Assembly (NCBI RefSeq): GCF_018691265.1
Contig: NW_024881316.1
Location: 23,599,819 to 23,663,818, forward strand
DNA length: 64,000 nt
DNA from: Tyto alba
Lineage: Eukaryota; Chordata; Aves; Strigiformes; Tytonidae
Direction: 5' to 3'
Shown: piece after piece, positions 13,201 through 28,200 of the stretch
Position numbering within the stretch: position 1 is the first letter of the stretch
How the letters are laid out: each line of letters starts with the position of its first letter
Position numbers and translations under genes: made by a program
The notes under the pieces: generated by a model
Databases searched by the model: none
Told to the model about the DNA's origin: nothing
What the model saw: only the letters and a program-made list of their open reading frames with translations

Positions 13201-16200
13201 CAGCATTTGCACAAGTAGTTAATTTCTCAGTGAGTATAAGGAGCTGTTTGCCATGTGATGTTACTGCCTCTGCTCCATCATTTAAGTGTATTCTAATAAC
13301 ACTGCAACCTGGGAGGTAGTCAAGATGCCAGGGATTTTTTTTTTGACTGTTGTTTGTGGCTTCTTGTTTCTCTGAGTCATGGCATTTACCTGGAGAATAT
13401 TTCCTCAAAATAGAAAATCCTCCTGAGTACTGGAATGAGTTTAGGAATGATTATGGGGAAAAACATGATGAACAAAAATAAAAGATGATAAGCATTTGAG
13501 GATTATGTTTCTCTTGCCATCTGAATTATGTCTAGAGATGGTTACGGCTTTGTGACTTGGTACACATAATTAGATAAATATAAATGTTGTTCTGAGTTAT
13601 ACCACTAACTTTTGCAGCTACACAAGTCCATAAATTGTACATTCTTCTGTGTCTCAATTACATATAAGATATAGAAAAGATAGAATGGGAAATGCAGTGG
13701 TTTATTGAGTTGAGCATGTTAGAAAATAATTTGTCCTGTGGATATTGAAAATCCCTGAGATGTATATTATTAGGATTTAGGCAAGCTTTCAGTGTATGCA
13801 TTTCACATGTTTTTAATAATATGTGGCTTTTATAAAATTCTGTTTTGTAATGCAATAACTAGTGTAAGTTATTTTCCTGGCACCTGTAGAGCACGATAAA
13901 TCAGATTACAGTATTTTGTATAATTATAGGCTGTTTGTATAGGTATAAATATACAAATTAATACTTGAATGGGTTCCTTCAACACCTGATACATTTTCAC
14001 TGATGACGTTGGAGATGAGCAGCTGTAAATGAAAGCAGAATTTGGTCTCAGTAAGTAACCACAATTTTAGTAAGATAATTTCTGTGGAAATTGGTAACAG
14101 CTTCTTTTCAAACCACTGAAGACATTCTTTAACAAATGTTAAATATTTAGAATAATTTGCAGTCATTTGAAAAGAATGTGCCAAAACAAAGCAAAACCTG
14201 AAACTAGACTTTCAAGCATCCAAAATTTGGCCTTTGTGAACTCAAATGTTAAAAAACAGTTCCTGGAGCTTTTAAGTCATGACTCAGTAGACTTCTATTT
14301 CAGTTTCATCATCATTTTGCAGCACAGGAACTGCTGTGAAACACTTTTCCTTTCACTCTCCCCAGCTCCCTGCCGTCAGGCCTCTTCACGGGATGCTGCT
14401 TTTCAAAGCTCTAGGTACTTTTTTGTGCAGATGTTACAGTACCATCCAGCGCCTCTGGCCAGATACCTCTCAGGCATCTTTAGAGCACATGTTACCTCTT
14501 CACATTTCTCGTGTCAGCAAGCAAATACTTTTTTTGGTGCCGACTCCCCATAAGCCTTCAAGAATAATTAATTCTTTATCAGTCTGCCCCGAAGCGTTCT
14601 ATCGACTGTTCATTTGGTATAGCAGATCAGCAGTTAAACTTTTACCCGTGCTAGGCAAAAATTTAAGAAGGGTGGATTTGTTTGTAGGTGACTTGGCTGA
14701 GATAAAGGATGTCTACCCAGCTGTTCCTCCAGTTCCCGATACCCCTTACCACAGTTAGGTCTTCAGAGCCTGCAATGCAAACAGTAATTTTGAAACGCTA
14801 TTGTGTTGGTGGTGAAGGCTGTGGCCTTCATACAGGGTGGCCAGAGGAGGAGACAGCTCAGCCGTGGTGGCCCAGTCCAGTAAATGATGTGCAGAAGGCA
14901 GAGGAATAATGGAACGTTCTGAGACCTGTGCACCTTCCTCTGCTTCAGCTGCTCTGCATTTAAATCCATGATAGGGGTCACCATATGAGAGACCTGCTGC
15001 CTGCTTTCCTGAGGTGACAATGTGGTGTTGAGAGAGATGGGTCTGGCCTTCTCTTGCCGCTCTCCTGGCTCTTATTTCTGCTGGGAGCAGCTGGCTCTGA
15101 AGCTTGCCTCTGAGTCTTACCTGAGCCATGGGTCTTGGAGCCCAAGGATTGAAGTTTAATCTGCATTAAAATAGCTAGGACAGTTTGAAGTCTGATCTTC
15201 TCAAAGATTTAAAGATGGAGCTGTGTGGCCAGTTGTCTAATCTCTGACTATAAGTGGTTGCAGGATAAACCGTATTCCACCTGGGCATTGGGATTCCCAG
15301 TCATTAGCCACTGCAGCGGACCTGTCATTCAGCATTTGGTGGGATATAATCATACTGTATTTTATTCCTCAGCTGAACTCCTAGTTAGCTCCTCTGGAAT
15401 TCTTCAGCCATTAAAACCAATAATTGCTAAGTCTCAGGTAAGAAAATGAGTATGGAGTTATTGCTGTTTCTGGGACTCATCTGAATCACAGCAAGAATGA
15501 GAGACAATAAGGCTCATTGCAGAGTCATATTTAGACTTCATCTCTACGGATAGTGGGTTATCTGTAGCAGGATAAGATTTATGAGCAGTTAGCTCATCTG
15601 TTTGATTCTCTTCATCCTTAATCCCATAAACCCACCAAGGAACAAATTCCTCTTGTTGTAAGCCATCTCACTGAATATAAAACCTCTCCTGTTCAGAGTT
15701 GTGACTTTTGGTAGCTAAGTGGTACCTGAAAGCTAAACAGCTCTTTCAGATTATGGGCAGTGGTTGCCCGTACAGCTCAAACAGCTCAAAATATAACCTT
15801 TTGTTGGTGCTAGCAAGCCTTTGTTTTTTGCCTTGTTCTCTATCTTGTGCTGCTTTAATTTTCACTTTCTCTTTGCCCTGTGTTTATCTCTCTGACATTC
15901 TGCATCTGACCTTTGAGCTGTGCAACAAAATGCTTGCTGATTATTTGGTATGCTGATTTAGTACCATGAAATTACATGTCCCGTTTATGCTAAATGCTTC
16001 ATTGCTTTTGCTGTGTTGTGTAAACAACAACAACAGAAAAAAAAAAAAAAAGAGAAAAAAAGAGGGAGAAGGGGTCCTAGATCCAAAACTACCTGAAATG
16101 CTTTCCTAGTAGGCTTTTGATAATCTTATTCTAGGATAAAAGATACCAGGCATATTTTGATTTTCAAAGTGGAATAACCTTTCCTTTACAACATTTGCTA

Positions 16201-19200
16201 AATATATGAAACCAATGATAAAGCATAAATTAACAGTGTACAAAGGTCTCAGCATTTTGTAGACTAACAAATATGCAGATATTCAACAACATTGCCACTT
16301 TAATATGTAATACACCTGTCCCGTGTTAAGAACATAATGCATTTCAGAGTCCCAGACATGCTTGACAAGCTACAGAAATTGGTTGAATGCTAACCAATAC
16401 AAATCTACATGAGCTATTTCATGTCTCAATGTTCATCTTTTGTTTGCCGTGTCTTGATGTTAACCACTTGATTGTGATTAAGTAGCCTCTAAGACAGATC
16501 AAATTGCAGACAAGTGTTGGTCTAATCCTTTATTCATGTTATACTCCTTAAGGGTTTATGTGCAAGAAAAAGTCTTTGACTAATCTCTACTTAACACTTT
16601 CCAGCATTGGTGGGTATAAATTTGTATCTTTGGGTTTTTCATTTAAAAAAAAAAAAAAAATCAAATGAAACCAAACCAAAACAAACAAACAAACAAACAA
16701 ACAAACCAAACCCAAACAAGTAAGAAAAATAATGAAATATAATGATCCGTGATAGTATTTTGAACAGCTTTGATCGTCTGGATCTTTGGCTTTAGCCAGC
16801 ACTGAGCTTCCATTCTGGGTCTAGTCAGATGTCTGAGACAAAGCCCCTGATGTGGTCAGGCCTTTGCTATATTGTGGTGGTTCTCATACGATTCATGATA
16901 GTCTCTTTTGATGCTTTAGAATATCATATTTCTTTGCTCTAGCAGACAGGTTTCAGAAGAAATTTCAGTTTCTGTTTATGAATCTCCAGTTTAATCCTGT
17001 TATGTCTGTCTCTTTCCTCGCTGAGACCAAAGTTATGACTTTATAGAATTTCAGTTTTTGTCTTTAATTACCCACACTTCCATTTATCATCTTCCCTTAA
17101 CATGGAATATGATTTCTCTCTTTTTTTTTTTTTAATATAAAAAATCCTACAGCTGATATAAATGCAATCTGTCAAGTCTTTTGCCCTCGGTGTTTTCTTT
17201 GGTTCAAGAGCATAAAGTGACTTGTAAAGTTAAAATGACTATAAAGTTTTTTTTTGGCTCATGGCAAAAACAAAAAACAACAGAAAGAATTGTTAATAGA
17301 GAGGTGATTGCCTTCTCATTCAAAAACATTGTTAAGTATTTATGGTAAGTATTATTAAATTGGTTAAGTATTAAAAATACCTATTTCTTACCTATTTTTA
17401 GGAAGATAGAAAGTCACAAATACTACTAAACATCTGTAGAGATGTATTTGGAATGCATTTATTCCTAGTTAATATTTAGAAATGGTTAAAGTCTAGGAAT
17501 AGCTGCAGATATACCAGGTGCATTCAACTAGATCAACCTGGAATATGCAGCGTTAAGCCAGGATCGTTGGGAGCACTAAGCTTGTAACCAGTGTTTCAGA
17601 ACTGACTCTTGTATTTTTGCCGCCTTGATTTTTTTAATTCTAGTTCAGAGACATCTGTTTTTCTGAAAAAGCAAATTACCTAGTCTTAAGAAAAAATAAT
17701 CAAAATTTAAGATATGTATGGAAGAGCATGTGCAAGATCAGAGACTTGCTAAATTACTGATTACATTAAAAAAATGCAGATTGTCAGCTGTAAAATAACA
17801 TTATGTATTTCTCCTGACCTCTTTTGAATTAGATCTGATTTGACATTTATATGATAGTCAGTGTGCCACTGATTCTAACAGGAGTTCTGAAATAACAGAG
17901 AATGCTTTATGGACGTTTTCTGTTTTGAAGAAGGTGGTATCATGATGACTGTTAAACATATGTAAACAGTTTAAAAGAAATACATACTAAATCATACACT
18001 ATTAAAATTCAGTGATATAGTTTAATATAATTATTGTTTAGAAGCCTCAGTGCCCATGTGTCTTAATTTAAATGTGCACTGGCATTGAAAATTTAAATTC
18101 ACAGTATTTTTAAGTAAATTCTTAAATCCTGTGAAATCTGTGGAGGAAGAACAACATTGGCAGTGTACTTGTGGTAGGCTATATTTACTGTAATACGTTT
18201 TCAATTAGACAATATAGCATGAAAACTTCCAATTGTTCATTCAAATGCTGAACACTTGTCTAAGATTTTACATAATATCTGCTTTATCAAGATGATGTCT
18301 TTTTTATAAGACCATGTAATATTTTATTATACTGTGATCTATTTAACCATATGTTATTGTTATTAGACACGTTGTTGTTAAACCAGAGGCTATATCTGTG
18401 CAAAATGGAATCAGTCTTGGTCCATTGCACACTGCAAAGTCCTAAATCATCTTTTCTGATGAGGAGAGAGAGAGGAGTATTTTCAGGCATAAAAGCCGTT
18501 TGTTTGTACAAAGACAGTGATGTCATTTACAGAGAATTTTTTTTTTTCTTTCTCCTGATGTGCTTTTCCATTAATTGAGGAGGGCCACATCAGGACCCAA
18601 CTCAGTCTCATGTGGAAGTGTGTTTTAAATCAGTGAGTCCTATGGACCTTTGCTGAAAGTCGCTTTTCTAGGCTGACTAGAATACAGCTTTTTTACTGTG
18701 AGCAAAGTGAGCAAATGTCACAATAACACCAGTATGTTAAGCATACTACAAATGCAAATACAAATTGTGGCCATGAAAGAGTATAGTGATAACATAAACA
18801 TCTACTTTGAGAAGAAAAATGTTAGCATTGTGCCTGTATGTAGCTGCCGGTCTGTCAGTGGTACACAGTATTCTGTAACAGTCTTCTAGTCCTCTAGTGT
18901 TACAGTATAAAATTTTCTAAGCATTACTGTCAAATTTAACCCCAGTGCCTTGAGAGCCGTCAGCAATGAGCATCTGTATTCTTAGAAATTCTTTGGAGAC
19001 TGATCCTACTTCTTTCTGTATTATTTATTCTAGTTCCTGTCAGTAAAATGTTGTACAATACTTCAGTGGGACTGGCCCCTGGGGATAGAGTCTCTGGGTT
19101 TCATTATTACAAATCCTTTTCAAATAACTCAATGGTAACACCTGATAATGCTTGGCAAATCACTCTGTAGTTCTTTCTCAGCATGAGAGACCATACACAT

Positions 19201-22200
19201 ACACCCCTGCTGATGTGTGTTGGTTTTAGTAGGTTTTGCATATTGGTAACAAAACTAAAATGGAAGCTTAAAAAGGTATTTTTCAAACAAAGTAAGCTGG
19301 TGATCCGACTGGCTTGCATTTTAATAGTGTACATTTCTATCTAGTTTCAGGTATAGTTACATGCTTCCTGGCTGTTATATTCAGAGCTATACAAGGATGC
19401 CTACAGAACAGGAGCATAGGAGGAGGAAGATAAGGCTCTATTTTTATAAACAATAACTTTGTGGTCTGTTTTCTAGACAGACTGGCTCTTATGATTTGTT
19501 TCACCATTCTCTGCCAGAAGGTTTAAATCTGCTGCAAGGTTCCAACCCCCAGTACACAGGACCACTGCCCTGAACAAGCTATTACACTTGTATGATAGTA
19601 GAGAAGCAGCAGGTTATTTATAGCTGACAAATCAGTGATAAATCACATCAGCTGCTATGAAAGCTCTGCATACAAATAAAAATTTGACCCGCAACAGGTT
19701 GTCAGAGCAAACTCTGATCCTTCACTTTAATCTTCCATTCTGTGGATCACTGGATACATAATAAAAACATATGAAGTGCAAACCAAGTCTGCTAACTAAA
19801 TCCCTGCTATTTGCTGCACTGCTTGCTTGTCAATTTGGAGTGTAGCTAATAGTTTCAAAGGTTGCTGTGTATTTTTCTACTTTATCTTGCTGGAGTTACT
19901 AAATGAAACGGGAAGCTAAAATGCATGCAGGAATTTTCTATTGCTCATAAATGCTATGTCATCTCTGTGAAAGGCCATCAGCATTACAGCCCAACACTGA
20001 AGCAGTGATGTTTATTTAAGAGGATTGGTGGCCAGAAATAAGCCAGTGTCTAATCAGACACAGGCCCTGCCTGGGCACTGTGCCACAACATTTATTGCGT
20101 GTGCATTTCTCATAAGCAAAATGGCTACGTACTGAGGAGGATGGACGTGAAGTCTGGAAGAAATTACGGTGCAAACGGCAGTTCTTAACTTTCTGAGGAG
20201 GATTTAAGTGTATGTAAATATACTGGAATGAATGAAACTATGCAACTGTGAGTTACCGAAAGCCGAATGGGGAATGTCTGTGGATGTGTGAGGGCTGAAA
20301 AGGAAGAACAGTGTTTAGATCCTGCAAAAGCTCCCTTAAGTCCGGCTAAACATTCCCCTGGAAGAAAATATTTCAGAAGAAAAAGGAGAAAGAAATCAAC
20401 TGAGACGGGACCAGATTCAGTACAGTTTAAAGAAAATGAAGAAAATAGCCAGTACGAAGTGGGGATTTCAGAAAACACTGAGAATCATCCCAAGGGTGTG
20501 AGATTGGCTGATTCCTTCCCCTGGAGAGTGACAGTGGCTGGTAATGCTCTGCCCGTGAGTACAGACCTTTCGGCTGATCTTGTTAAAGCAAAAGTTTTAT
20601 TGGGTGAAACAAAGAGTGATTCTCTTTGTGGGGACAGTTTTCATGGTGATAATCAGAGGCTCATCAAATCTGATGAAACAGAGACATGGTTAAAGGAACA
20701 AGGCAAGAGGAGTTCAGAGAAATGCTGTACATGGAAGAGGAAATACTCAAAGGATGGCAACAGGAGAGAATTAGCATTCCTGAAGAAATCTAGTGGTCTT
20801 TGTTATGGAAGAGCAGCCAGCTTGGATTCTGCTATGCACATTTTAGGCAGACAACATGAAGAAACTAGGTTACACATAACTTCTTTTAGAATTGATGAAG
20901 ATGTCCCAGAAAGCAATAAATCAGAAAAGTTGCGTCACTTTCTTTCTGAAAGCAAAAGTGATCTGCTTCTTGAACAAAAGAGGTTTTATTCTTCTGATAC
21001 CGTTCTTTCCCAATTGCCGAAAGAAAAGGCATTATTTAGCATTTCACCAAACAGGAGCAAGGTAAATATTTTGGCACAGTACATTATATTTGAAAGTTAG
21101 CTAAGAATAAGTATTGGAACAGTATTTTTACTGTTATAAAAATATCTTTGCTGTATATAAGCCTTTTACACATGCTATGATACTACAGATAGGCATAGGA
21201 CAGAACATATTACTTCATCATTTTTCACAGTTTAAGTAATACTGCTATACTTCAGGCATGTTGATGTATCCTTGTGCTGTTTTGCTGTCTGTAGTTTGAT
21301 TTGTTTCCTAATTTAGGGAAGATATTTTCAAGTTAAAATGGTTCTGGAAGGTGGAGTGGATTTTAGAGTTGTTTAATTTCGCACTCAATATCTGCAGTAA
21401 ATTTTCTTATCAACTCTTGACAGTCTTGTAATTCTTTTGGGTCTTGTATCAAGGAAAGGAATATTTCTAATTCTTTTCAGTTATGGTCAATAGGAACTGA
21501 AGAAAGATAGAAATACGTAGGCAGCTTGAAATAGAAGAAGTGAACACAAATCATGTTAGTAGTGCTCTCTACTTCTTTTAAAAGATCTTGCCTCCCAAAC
21601 TCTCCATATGACTATGAATATTAATTATTGAAATTCCATTTTCCTCTGAGGGTAGGATTATTTTCCTTTTACAATAAAAGAAACAGAAGTACAAGTTTAG
21701 CTGCAGAATATCAGAAGGAAAGCAAATATTTTTCTGTTAGTATCCGTGCTTACCAATTCAATCCATATTACCAGTTCTGTTCCACTCATCTTTGGTACAA
21801 CTGAAATCTATGTGTGGGTTAAATGCTGATACCAGGATCCGGTCCAAAACTGACTCCCCTTGCTCAGCAGGACATCTGAGCTTTGAGTTGAGTGAACAGA
21901 GGGAATGGACGTATGCCAAAGATACTCTTTCCAGCAAAGAGATAACTACATTTCTGTTGTTTGTATAATTTACTTTTGTAACAGCAACTAAATTATATTT
22001 TTTCCGAGCTTAGTTTTTAAATACAGATAACACATCCAATTACAACACACAGCACACAGTACAAATAGCCTTCTAATACACACAGATCTTTGCCCTTTTA
22101 ATCCTAGCTGGAATTCAGGAAAATCTTAGAGATGTTCTTTGATTTGAACCAAACATCATTACTGAGTAAACGAGTATGAGGCTTTGTCTGTTCAAACACG

Positions 22201-25200
22201 ATTGGTTTTTCTGTATAATCAGAGTAATACAACTTCTAATATTGCTACAGGTATTATGCCAACCAGGCATATGCCCCTTGTTACCACAGGGGGAAGGGGA
22301 AAAAATTAGGCTTTTGTTTATCACCTGCATCAGTACTGAGACTTGTGCTGGTACTATTGATAAAACACTGGATAACGGTATAAATATGATAGATCAAGCT
22401 TAATGCCCAAGTTGCTGAAATGTCTGCTTTTCAGTTCAGTTAACTTTCCTAACCTAGGATTCTGAGTGTAATTAATTTTAAGAGCACCAAAGAGCAGCTT
22501 TCACCTGAAAATAAATACAGGAAGAAGAGTAGGTTTCAGACTCTATCTTATTTTACAAAGTTGCGACCACTTTCCTTTTGACTACTTTTGAGAACTAAAT
22601 GAGTATTTGCATGTCTTATATTTCAGTATAAAACAGCATAGCTGTTATTTATACAAATCCACAAAGTTCCTGTTATTATCCCTGAGCTGTTACACAAGGT
22701 TTACAATTACAAATCTCAGTTTTTACCATTTTCTCCTCTGTAGTTGCAGAGATCAGTAGCCTCCACTCACCTTGTCATCTCACACTATAATGTACTCTGT
22801 TTACACAGTGCCTCAGATGTGGCAGATACTTGAAAGCTTGTTGGCTTTCTAAACTGAGACACAGACACCAGACGAAACCTGTTGGTACAGCTGGCTAATT
22901 TGCACTGCAAGAGATAGGACCTTTTACCCTCTGAAACAGCATAGTCTCCACTATGTGATTATATAATTTGAGTCTCTTTTCATGACACAACTTCCTTCTT
23001 ATGCATGTAAAACAATTATGATTTTGTGTTCAAATAGGTTCTACTGCATTACCTCTGTTTTCCTATTTGCAAAATTCAGGTATTCAGGGTGTTCTGAATC
23101 CTCATTCCTGACTGCTGCCTGAGAACTTTGAGATAAAGGTATTTTATGCTCTGTTGGGGCCTAATTTCTACAGCCCTTGTTCCTAATACAGGAAGGTAAC
23201 TTCCTTGAGCAGGATGTGGTCTGGTGCTGTTTTAGAGCAGATGGCAGCTTGGATTAAGGTCAAGAAGTTGTGAATCAAGAATGAAACAGGCTTCCTGCAG
23301 CAGACTCCTCCTCAGTGATGTTTTAGTACAATGCAGGTAGAGTAGAAAATCAAGGCTGTAGTTTTGTCTTCTCTACAGGGGATACTGCTACTGTGACATT
23401 TGATGTCTCCTGTGTCAGAACAAGCCATGGCTTTCATTATCAGCAAAAAATAGCTACCAGCTGGTGTTACCACCAGTTTTTGGTGGTTGTCAGCTTGTGT
23501 TCAAACCAATGACTTATGTGTATCACATTATCAATCATTATTCTTCTTCATTCAATCTAATTTGTGGTAGTTTTAGTTCTGGTTTATGCATGCACCTTTT
23601 TTTTTTTTTTTTTTTAATTAGGAAAAAATGTCTGATATATAAATGGAATCACTTATCTACTTCCAGTACTCAACTGTTGTCTTGGCTGCAAGTTCCTCAG
23701 CTGTTTTTTTGCCATGCATGTACACAGTGTTTGTTACAGCGGATTTCTTATCTACAGTACTAATAATGATCTACAAGAAAAAAGTGTATTTGAGTCAGGT
23801 TAAAGGAAATACACTTGCTTTTAAATTAAAAAATGTGGATTAATTGCAATCAGCATATTCAGGAGAATACTTCTGCTGATAGATGATGGTGGATGTAGTT
23901 GTAAGGTGTCTTGTTATCTTACAACTACTTGCAATGATAACTGCAATAATAAACAGATGACTACTTTCACTTTTAAACTCATTAGTTCTTTTCCCATTCC
24001 CAGAAGAGTTGATTTATTACCTTTTTTGCAACAGCATTTTACATATTTGAAGACTGTTGTCACGTCTTCCCTCAGTTTTAAACCCACTTTTTCAGTCTTT
24101 CTTAACAGGTCATGTATTCTTAGATATTTGTCATTCCTTTTTTCTTTTTCAATCTGCTTCAACTGATCCAGTATTTTTTGAAGGGTGTTGCCCAAAGCTG
24201 GACTCAAAGTTCCACAGAGCCTTGCAAGAGCTGAATAGGAGCATTTGAATTTATGGCCAAATGGAAACTCACAAAGTCCAACTGTAACGTCAGGGGAGAT
24301 GACTTCTTGTGATCACATGCAAGTTCAAATTCCATTTGTATAACTGTACTTCCTTCAACTTGCTGTCAACAATCCGTTTCAAACACAACACATAACTATC
24401 TACTTAGCTTAGGTGGAAAATAGCATTTCAAAATCTCTCCATATACATGTATTTTTTCTTCTCTTATTTCTTTCTGTTCTTCAGGTTTCTCTGGTTTAGG
24501 GCTGTCTGACATCAAAATACATTTCATTATACAACATACATCTCTAGCCCATTGTATACTTTTGTGCAGTTAAGTACATAATGTCAAGTTTAGACGTGCT
24601 TCAAAACCTTTGGAATAAATGGAATAGGAGGGAAGACTCCTTATTATCTATACCAGTCTTGCTTCTGTTTGTACTGTAAAAAATGAGCCACATAAATCCA
24701 GCACCATCACCGATCAATTTTGGAAGGTCTTCTCTGATATCTGCTCTTTGGACTCAAAACTGCATCACTGAAATCAGTGCAAACAAAGTTTGAGACTGTT
24801 TGGTGTATGGATTTTGTATACCGTGTGATGCAGAGGAAACTTACAGGCAGAGAAAAAACACTTACAGTAGAGGTGAACTAGTTTTCCCAGTTAGAAACAA
24901 TATATAGATTATTTAGTGCCAATTAAGACTTTGATCTCTTTGATCTCTGTCTCTTTTTCTTGAATAACTTGTAATTCACAGGCTTTGAGATAATTTGAGA
25001 ACCAGATCTCTAGCAAACAATTGTTCAGACTCATGCAAACTCAATAATTTGTTCCATGCTCAAGGAACAAATGTCCTCTAGTAACACAGTATAGTGGATA
25101 AATGATAGGCTTGTAGGGTATAAGTATGAAAGGTTCACACAAACTGCTTTGAAGGACAAAATTTGAACAATAAAAGGTTTGCTCACCCCTTATTTTTGAT

Positions 25201-28200
25201 TCTAGTATTCCTAATTTACTAGTTCTTCTTTTTCTTTCCTGTGGCAAGTGATGTTATAAATATTGATGATAATGCATGGTTGGTAGATGACTATCTATAG
25301 TGTCCTTGTGGGGTTATCAAAGGAAAGATGTTCTCTTGCTCTCTCTCTGACACCTTTGTGGGGGTAGTATTTTACTTGTTAAGTAGTTCCAAATTAATAG
25401 GGCATCTTGCAAAGTACAGATCATATTTGTAAGCGTAATGAAATACAGCTCTCTAAGTCAACATTTTCCTCTGTATGTTTATACTTCTCAAACATGGATT
25501 CAGTGTTTATGAAAAAGCCTGAAATCTGAAATAATTTATTTAGAGAACAGAAGTGCTCAGGCTGTTTCAGGTCTCAGGCTAATGTTCCTTAACCTGTACT
25601 GAAACTGGCTACCTTCATGAGTGAAAAGCAGTTTCCATTTTTAAACCCACTCTAGTCCCTTCCTTTTTATTCAGATGGCTAGCTAGGGTGCTGAATGGTC
25701 CTTGGAAAATTTTTGGATTGAAATCCTGTTGATCTTAGGATAATGAGCTAAATTCATGTTTTAGCCATCCAAAATTTGGATTGCAAGCTTGCCTAGTGGT
25801 CACTTTCAGAATAAGAAATATTCTCCTTGTGTTTGTGTCCATAGCTACAAGTGTTGTTTGTATATATCAACAGATACAAGTAGGACCTTCAGAAGTTGTC
25901 TTGATGTCTGAAATCACTTGTTGCCAGAGGAATTTAATGTGGGCTCAAATATGCTGCGTTTGCACTCTCTGCAGTCTGAAATGTACATAGCCATTGCTGG
26001 TCAATTAACCGTGAAGGACGCTAAAGGTTTGAATGTAGCAGTAAGGAATGGCCATTAGCAAATTACATTGTTAGCTTGCTTAGGTTGAATATATTAAAAA
26101 AAGTGAAATATACGGATTACACACAGAGGACTTTTTGAAAATGACAGGGAAAAAAATATAGGGTGTTTTTTTTTGCTAGACATCTGGCATTTCAGATGAC
26201 ATCATCTCTTTCAGAAGCTGTGTCTGGATAAGTGGTAAATGGTTGACTTCATTTATATTGTAGTCTGATTGTTCTGTGATGAATAGAAACTAAAGGTACT
26301 GAAAAAATATTTAGTTTGCTTTCTTGCTTTGAAATGCCAACAGAAAGGAAATTTTATGCTGCAGATGAGTTCTCTAGATTTTTACAAGAAAATTTTCAGA
26401 GAGATTTCAAGTTGATCTTTTGCCATGTTGGATTCCCTGTTGTCTTCACTTCTACGACTCATACCTTCTTTATTTTCTGTGATTTCATGCAGTAAATACT
26501 CTGTACAGGACTTTGATAACTTGGAAATTTATCACAGCTGCATGTGTTTCTCTTCACTGTTTTTAAATAAAAAAAGGGATCTTTTTTTTTTTTTCTTCCC
26601 TCTGATATTTCTTAAAAGTCTGCAGTGTTGAATCGGGAGACAATGGGATGCAAAAAATGCCATCAGATCGTCAGAGGTATTTGTGTACTAGTTGAACAGT
26701 TACAGCTACTTTGCTTTCTAGCATTGGTGCCTGTATCTCTCTCTTACCTAGAGCCAGCAGATATGATGGCCTGTGATAAGTATCTGAAGAACTGCTTTCA
26801 TGACTTGATGTTTTGTGGATACTTGAATAGAAAATAATGTAAAATCATTTGTTCCCTGCATTAAATTTACTTACAGTTTACTGTATGGCTGTAAATAGTT
26901 ATCACCTCCTGGAAGTGTGAAGGGTGGCTGAACAGAAATCGCAGAGAGCACTGCAGCAGCTATATTGCCCTAACATCTCCAAGGCTTTCCTTTTAGTCCC
27001 CTGCTTCCTAGTGCTTTCCATCACCTCCTGTTAGTCACTGACATAGCAGCATCAGTAGGAAAGTTGCATCTCTTTGTTCCTGGCACTGTGCTTTGTGTGG
27101 CTTTAATGTGAGAAAAACCTGTAATTTCCAGCCTAGCCTGTCTGAATTCCCCCAGGAAGAGCACAGACAGAAGATACCTTTGCATGCAGAAACTTCAAGA
27201 CCAGGAGGCATCATTATGACCATCCCATCTGACCTCATGAACACAGCTCCCTGGTTTACGCTAGGATAGGATTGCTGGAATTGGTGCAGCTCCAGAGTTA
27301 AGCCTCTTCTGCAGCTAACTTGAGCACCTACCTTGTCCGCAAAGTCATCTGTGAGCAAAACTCCTCTGAGCCCTGGTCTCAGGCTGGCTCCACAGCTGGA
27401 GGAGACCTCTCTCCCCACGGGGCTGGGTGTAGGCTTGTGTGGCGTGGCCTCTTGCAGGTGGGCTCATGGAGGTGCTTGGTGTCCACACACCGATCTTGGC
27501 ATTGTCTCAGGCTCTCTTGCCCCTCTGCCCAAGCACCTCAGCCTGGTTTTTGTAATGTCTGAGCTACAGCACATGTGTCTTTATGTAGTGCCTGATGGTA
27601 CCTGGGTTCTTGCTGTTCTTCATAATTACATACCATCTATTGTTGTTTGGGTAAGTGGTAAAAGGTGGTCATTTGGAAGAAAGACAACATGTGATAGCAC
27701 TTTCTTTATCAAGGCATGTCTTTTTGTTCTATTTTGCTGTTCAGATTTACATTGAGTACAGTTTCTGTAACCTGAGGTGCAAACAATTACATGTGCAAAT
27801 TAGGTAAATGTCTGCTTCATATTTTTACAGTGATAGTTTTCTAAGCAAACTGACCGAGCTTCAGTAGGGGAGAATTTAATGTCCTAGCAAGTAGTATTTG
27901 TATGTAAAATTCCCAGTACTTTCCTGCTTTCCCTGACATGAAGTTGATAATGCTTGGATAATGCAAAAACAAACCTTCTGTATCAGGCAAAAACTTTGCT
28001 TATAGTCTTTCAGTCATTCCTAAAATGCTTCTCAGAAAATTTTGTCCTAAACCCATTATTATCAGTTTTCACTGTAAATAACAGTTCTGTTACTGAATTC
28101 CAGAACAAACATAAATTAACCTGTTTTAAGAGAGGAACACTGTAGCTAAATAAAGTATGAATAATATAAATATGGGTATTATATAGGTATGACTATATAA

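Larger units (their letters stand above)
9793..20266. other. Long intron segment upstream of the isoform-3 start
   Basis: No coding exon is recognised in these 10.5 kb. The stretch holds an antisense CR1 fragment (11270-11725), possible ancient repeat debris at about 12200-13200, A-rich and CAAA-type simple sequence at 16036-16065 and 16645-16720, and open frames around 14170-15130 with no recognisable product. Its last 250 bases are presumably the 5' leader and promoter of the isoform-3 transcript. Confidence 0.55.

Noticed and set aside
14167..15129. Cluster of 85-140 codon frames on both strands
   Set aside because: No similarity recognised, mutually overlapping, no convincing splice sites in a DST-compatible phase.
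27035..27755. Open frames of 80-140 codons on both strands
   Set aside because: They overlap in several frames, have no recognisable domain and no splice context, and part of the region looks repeat-derived.
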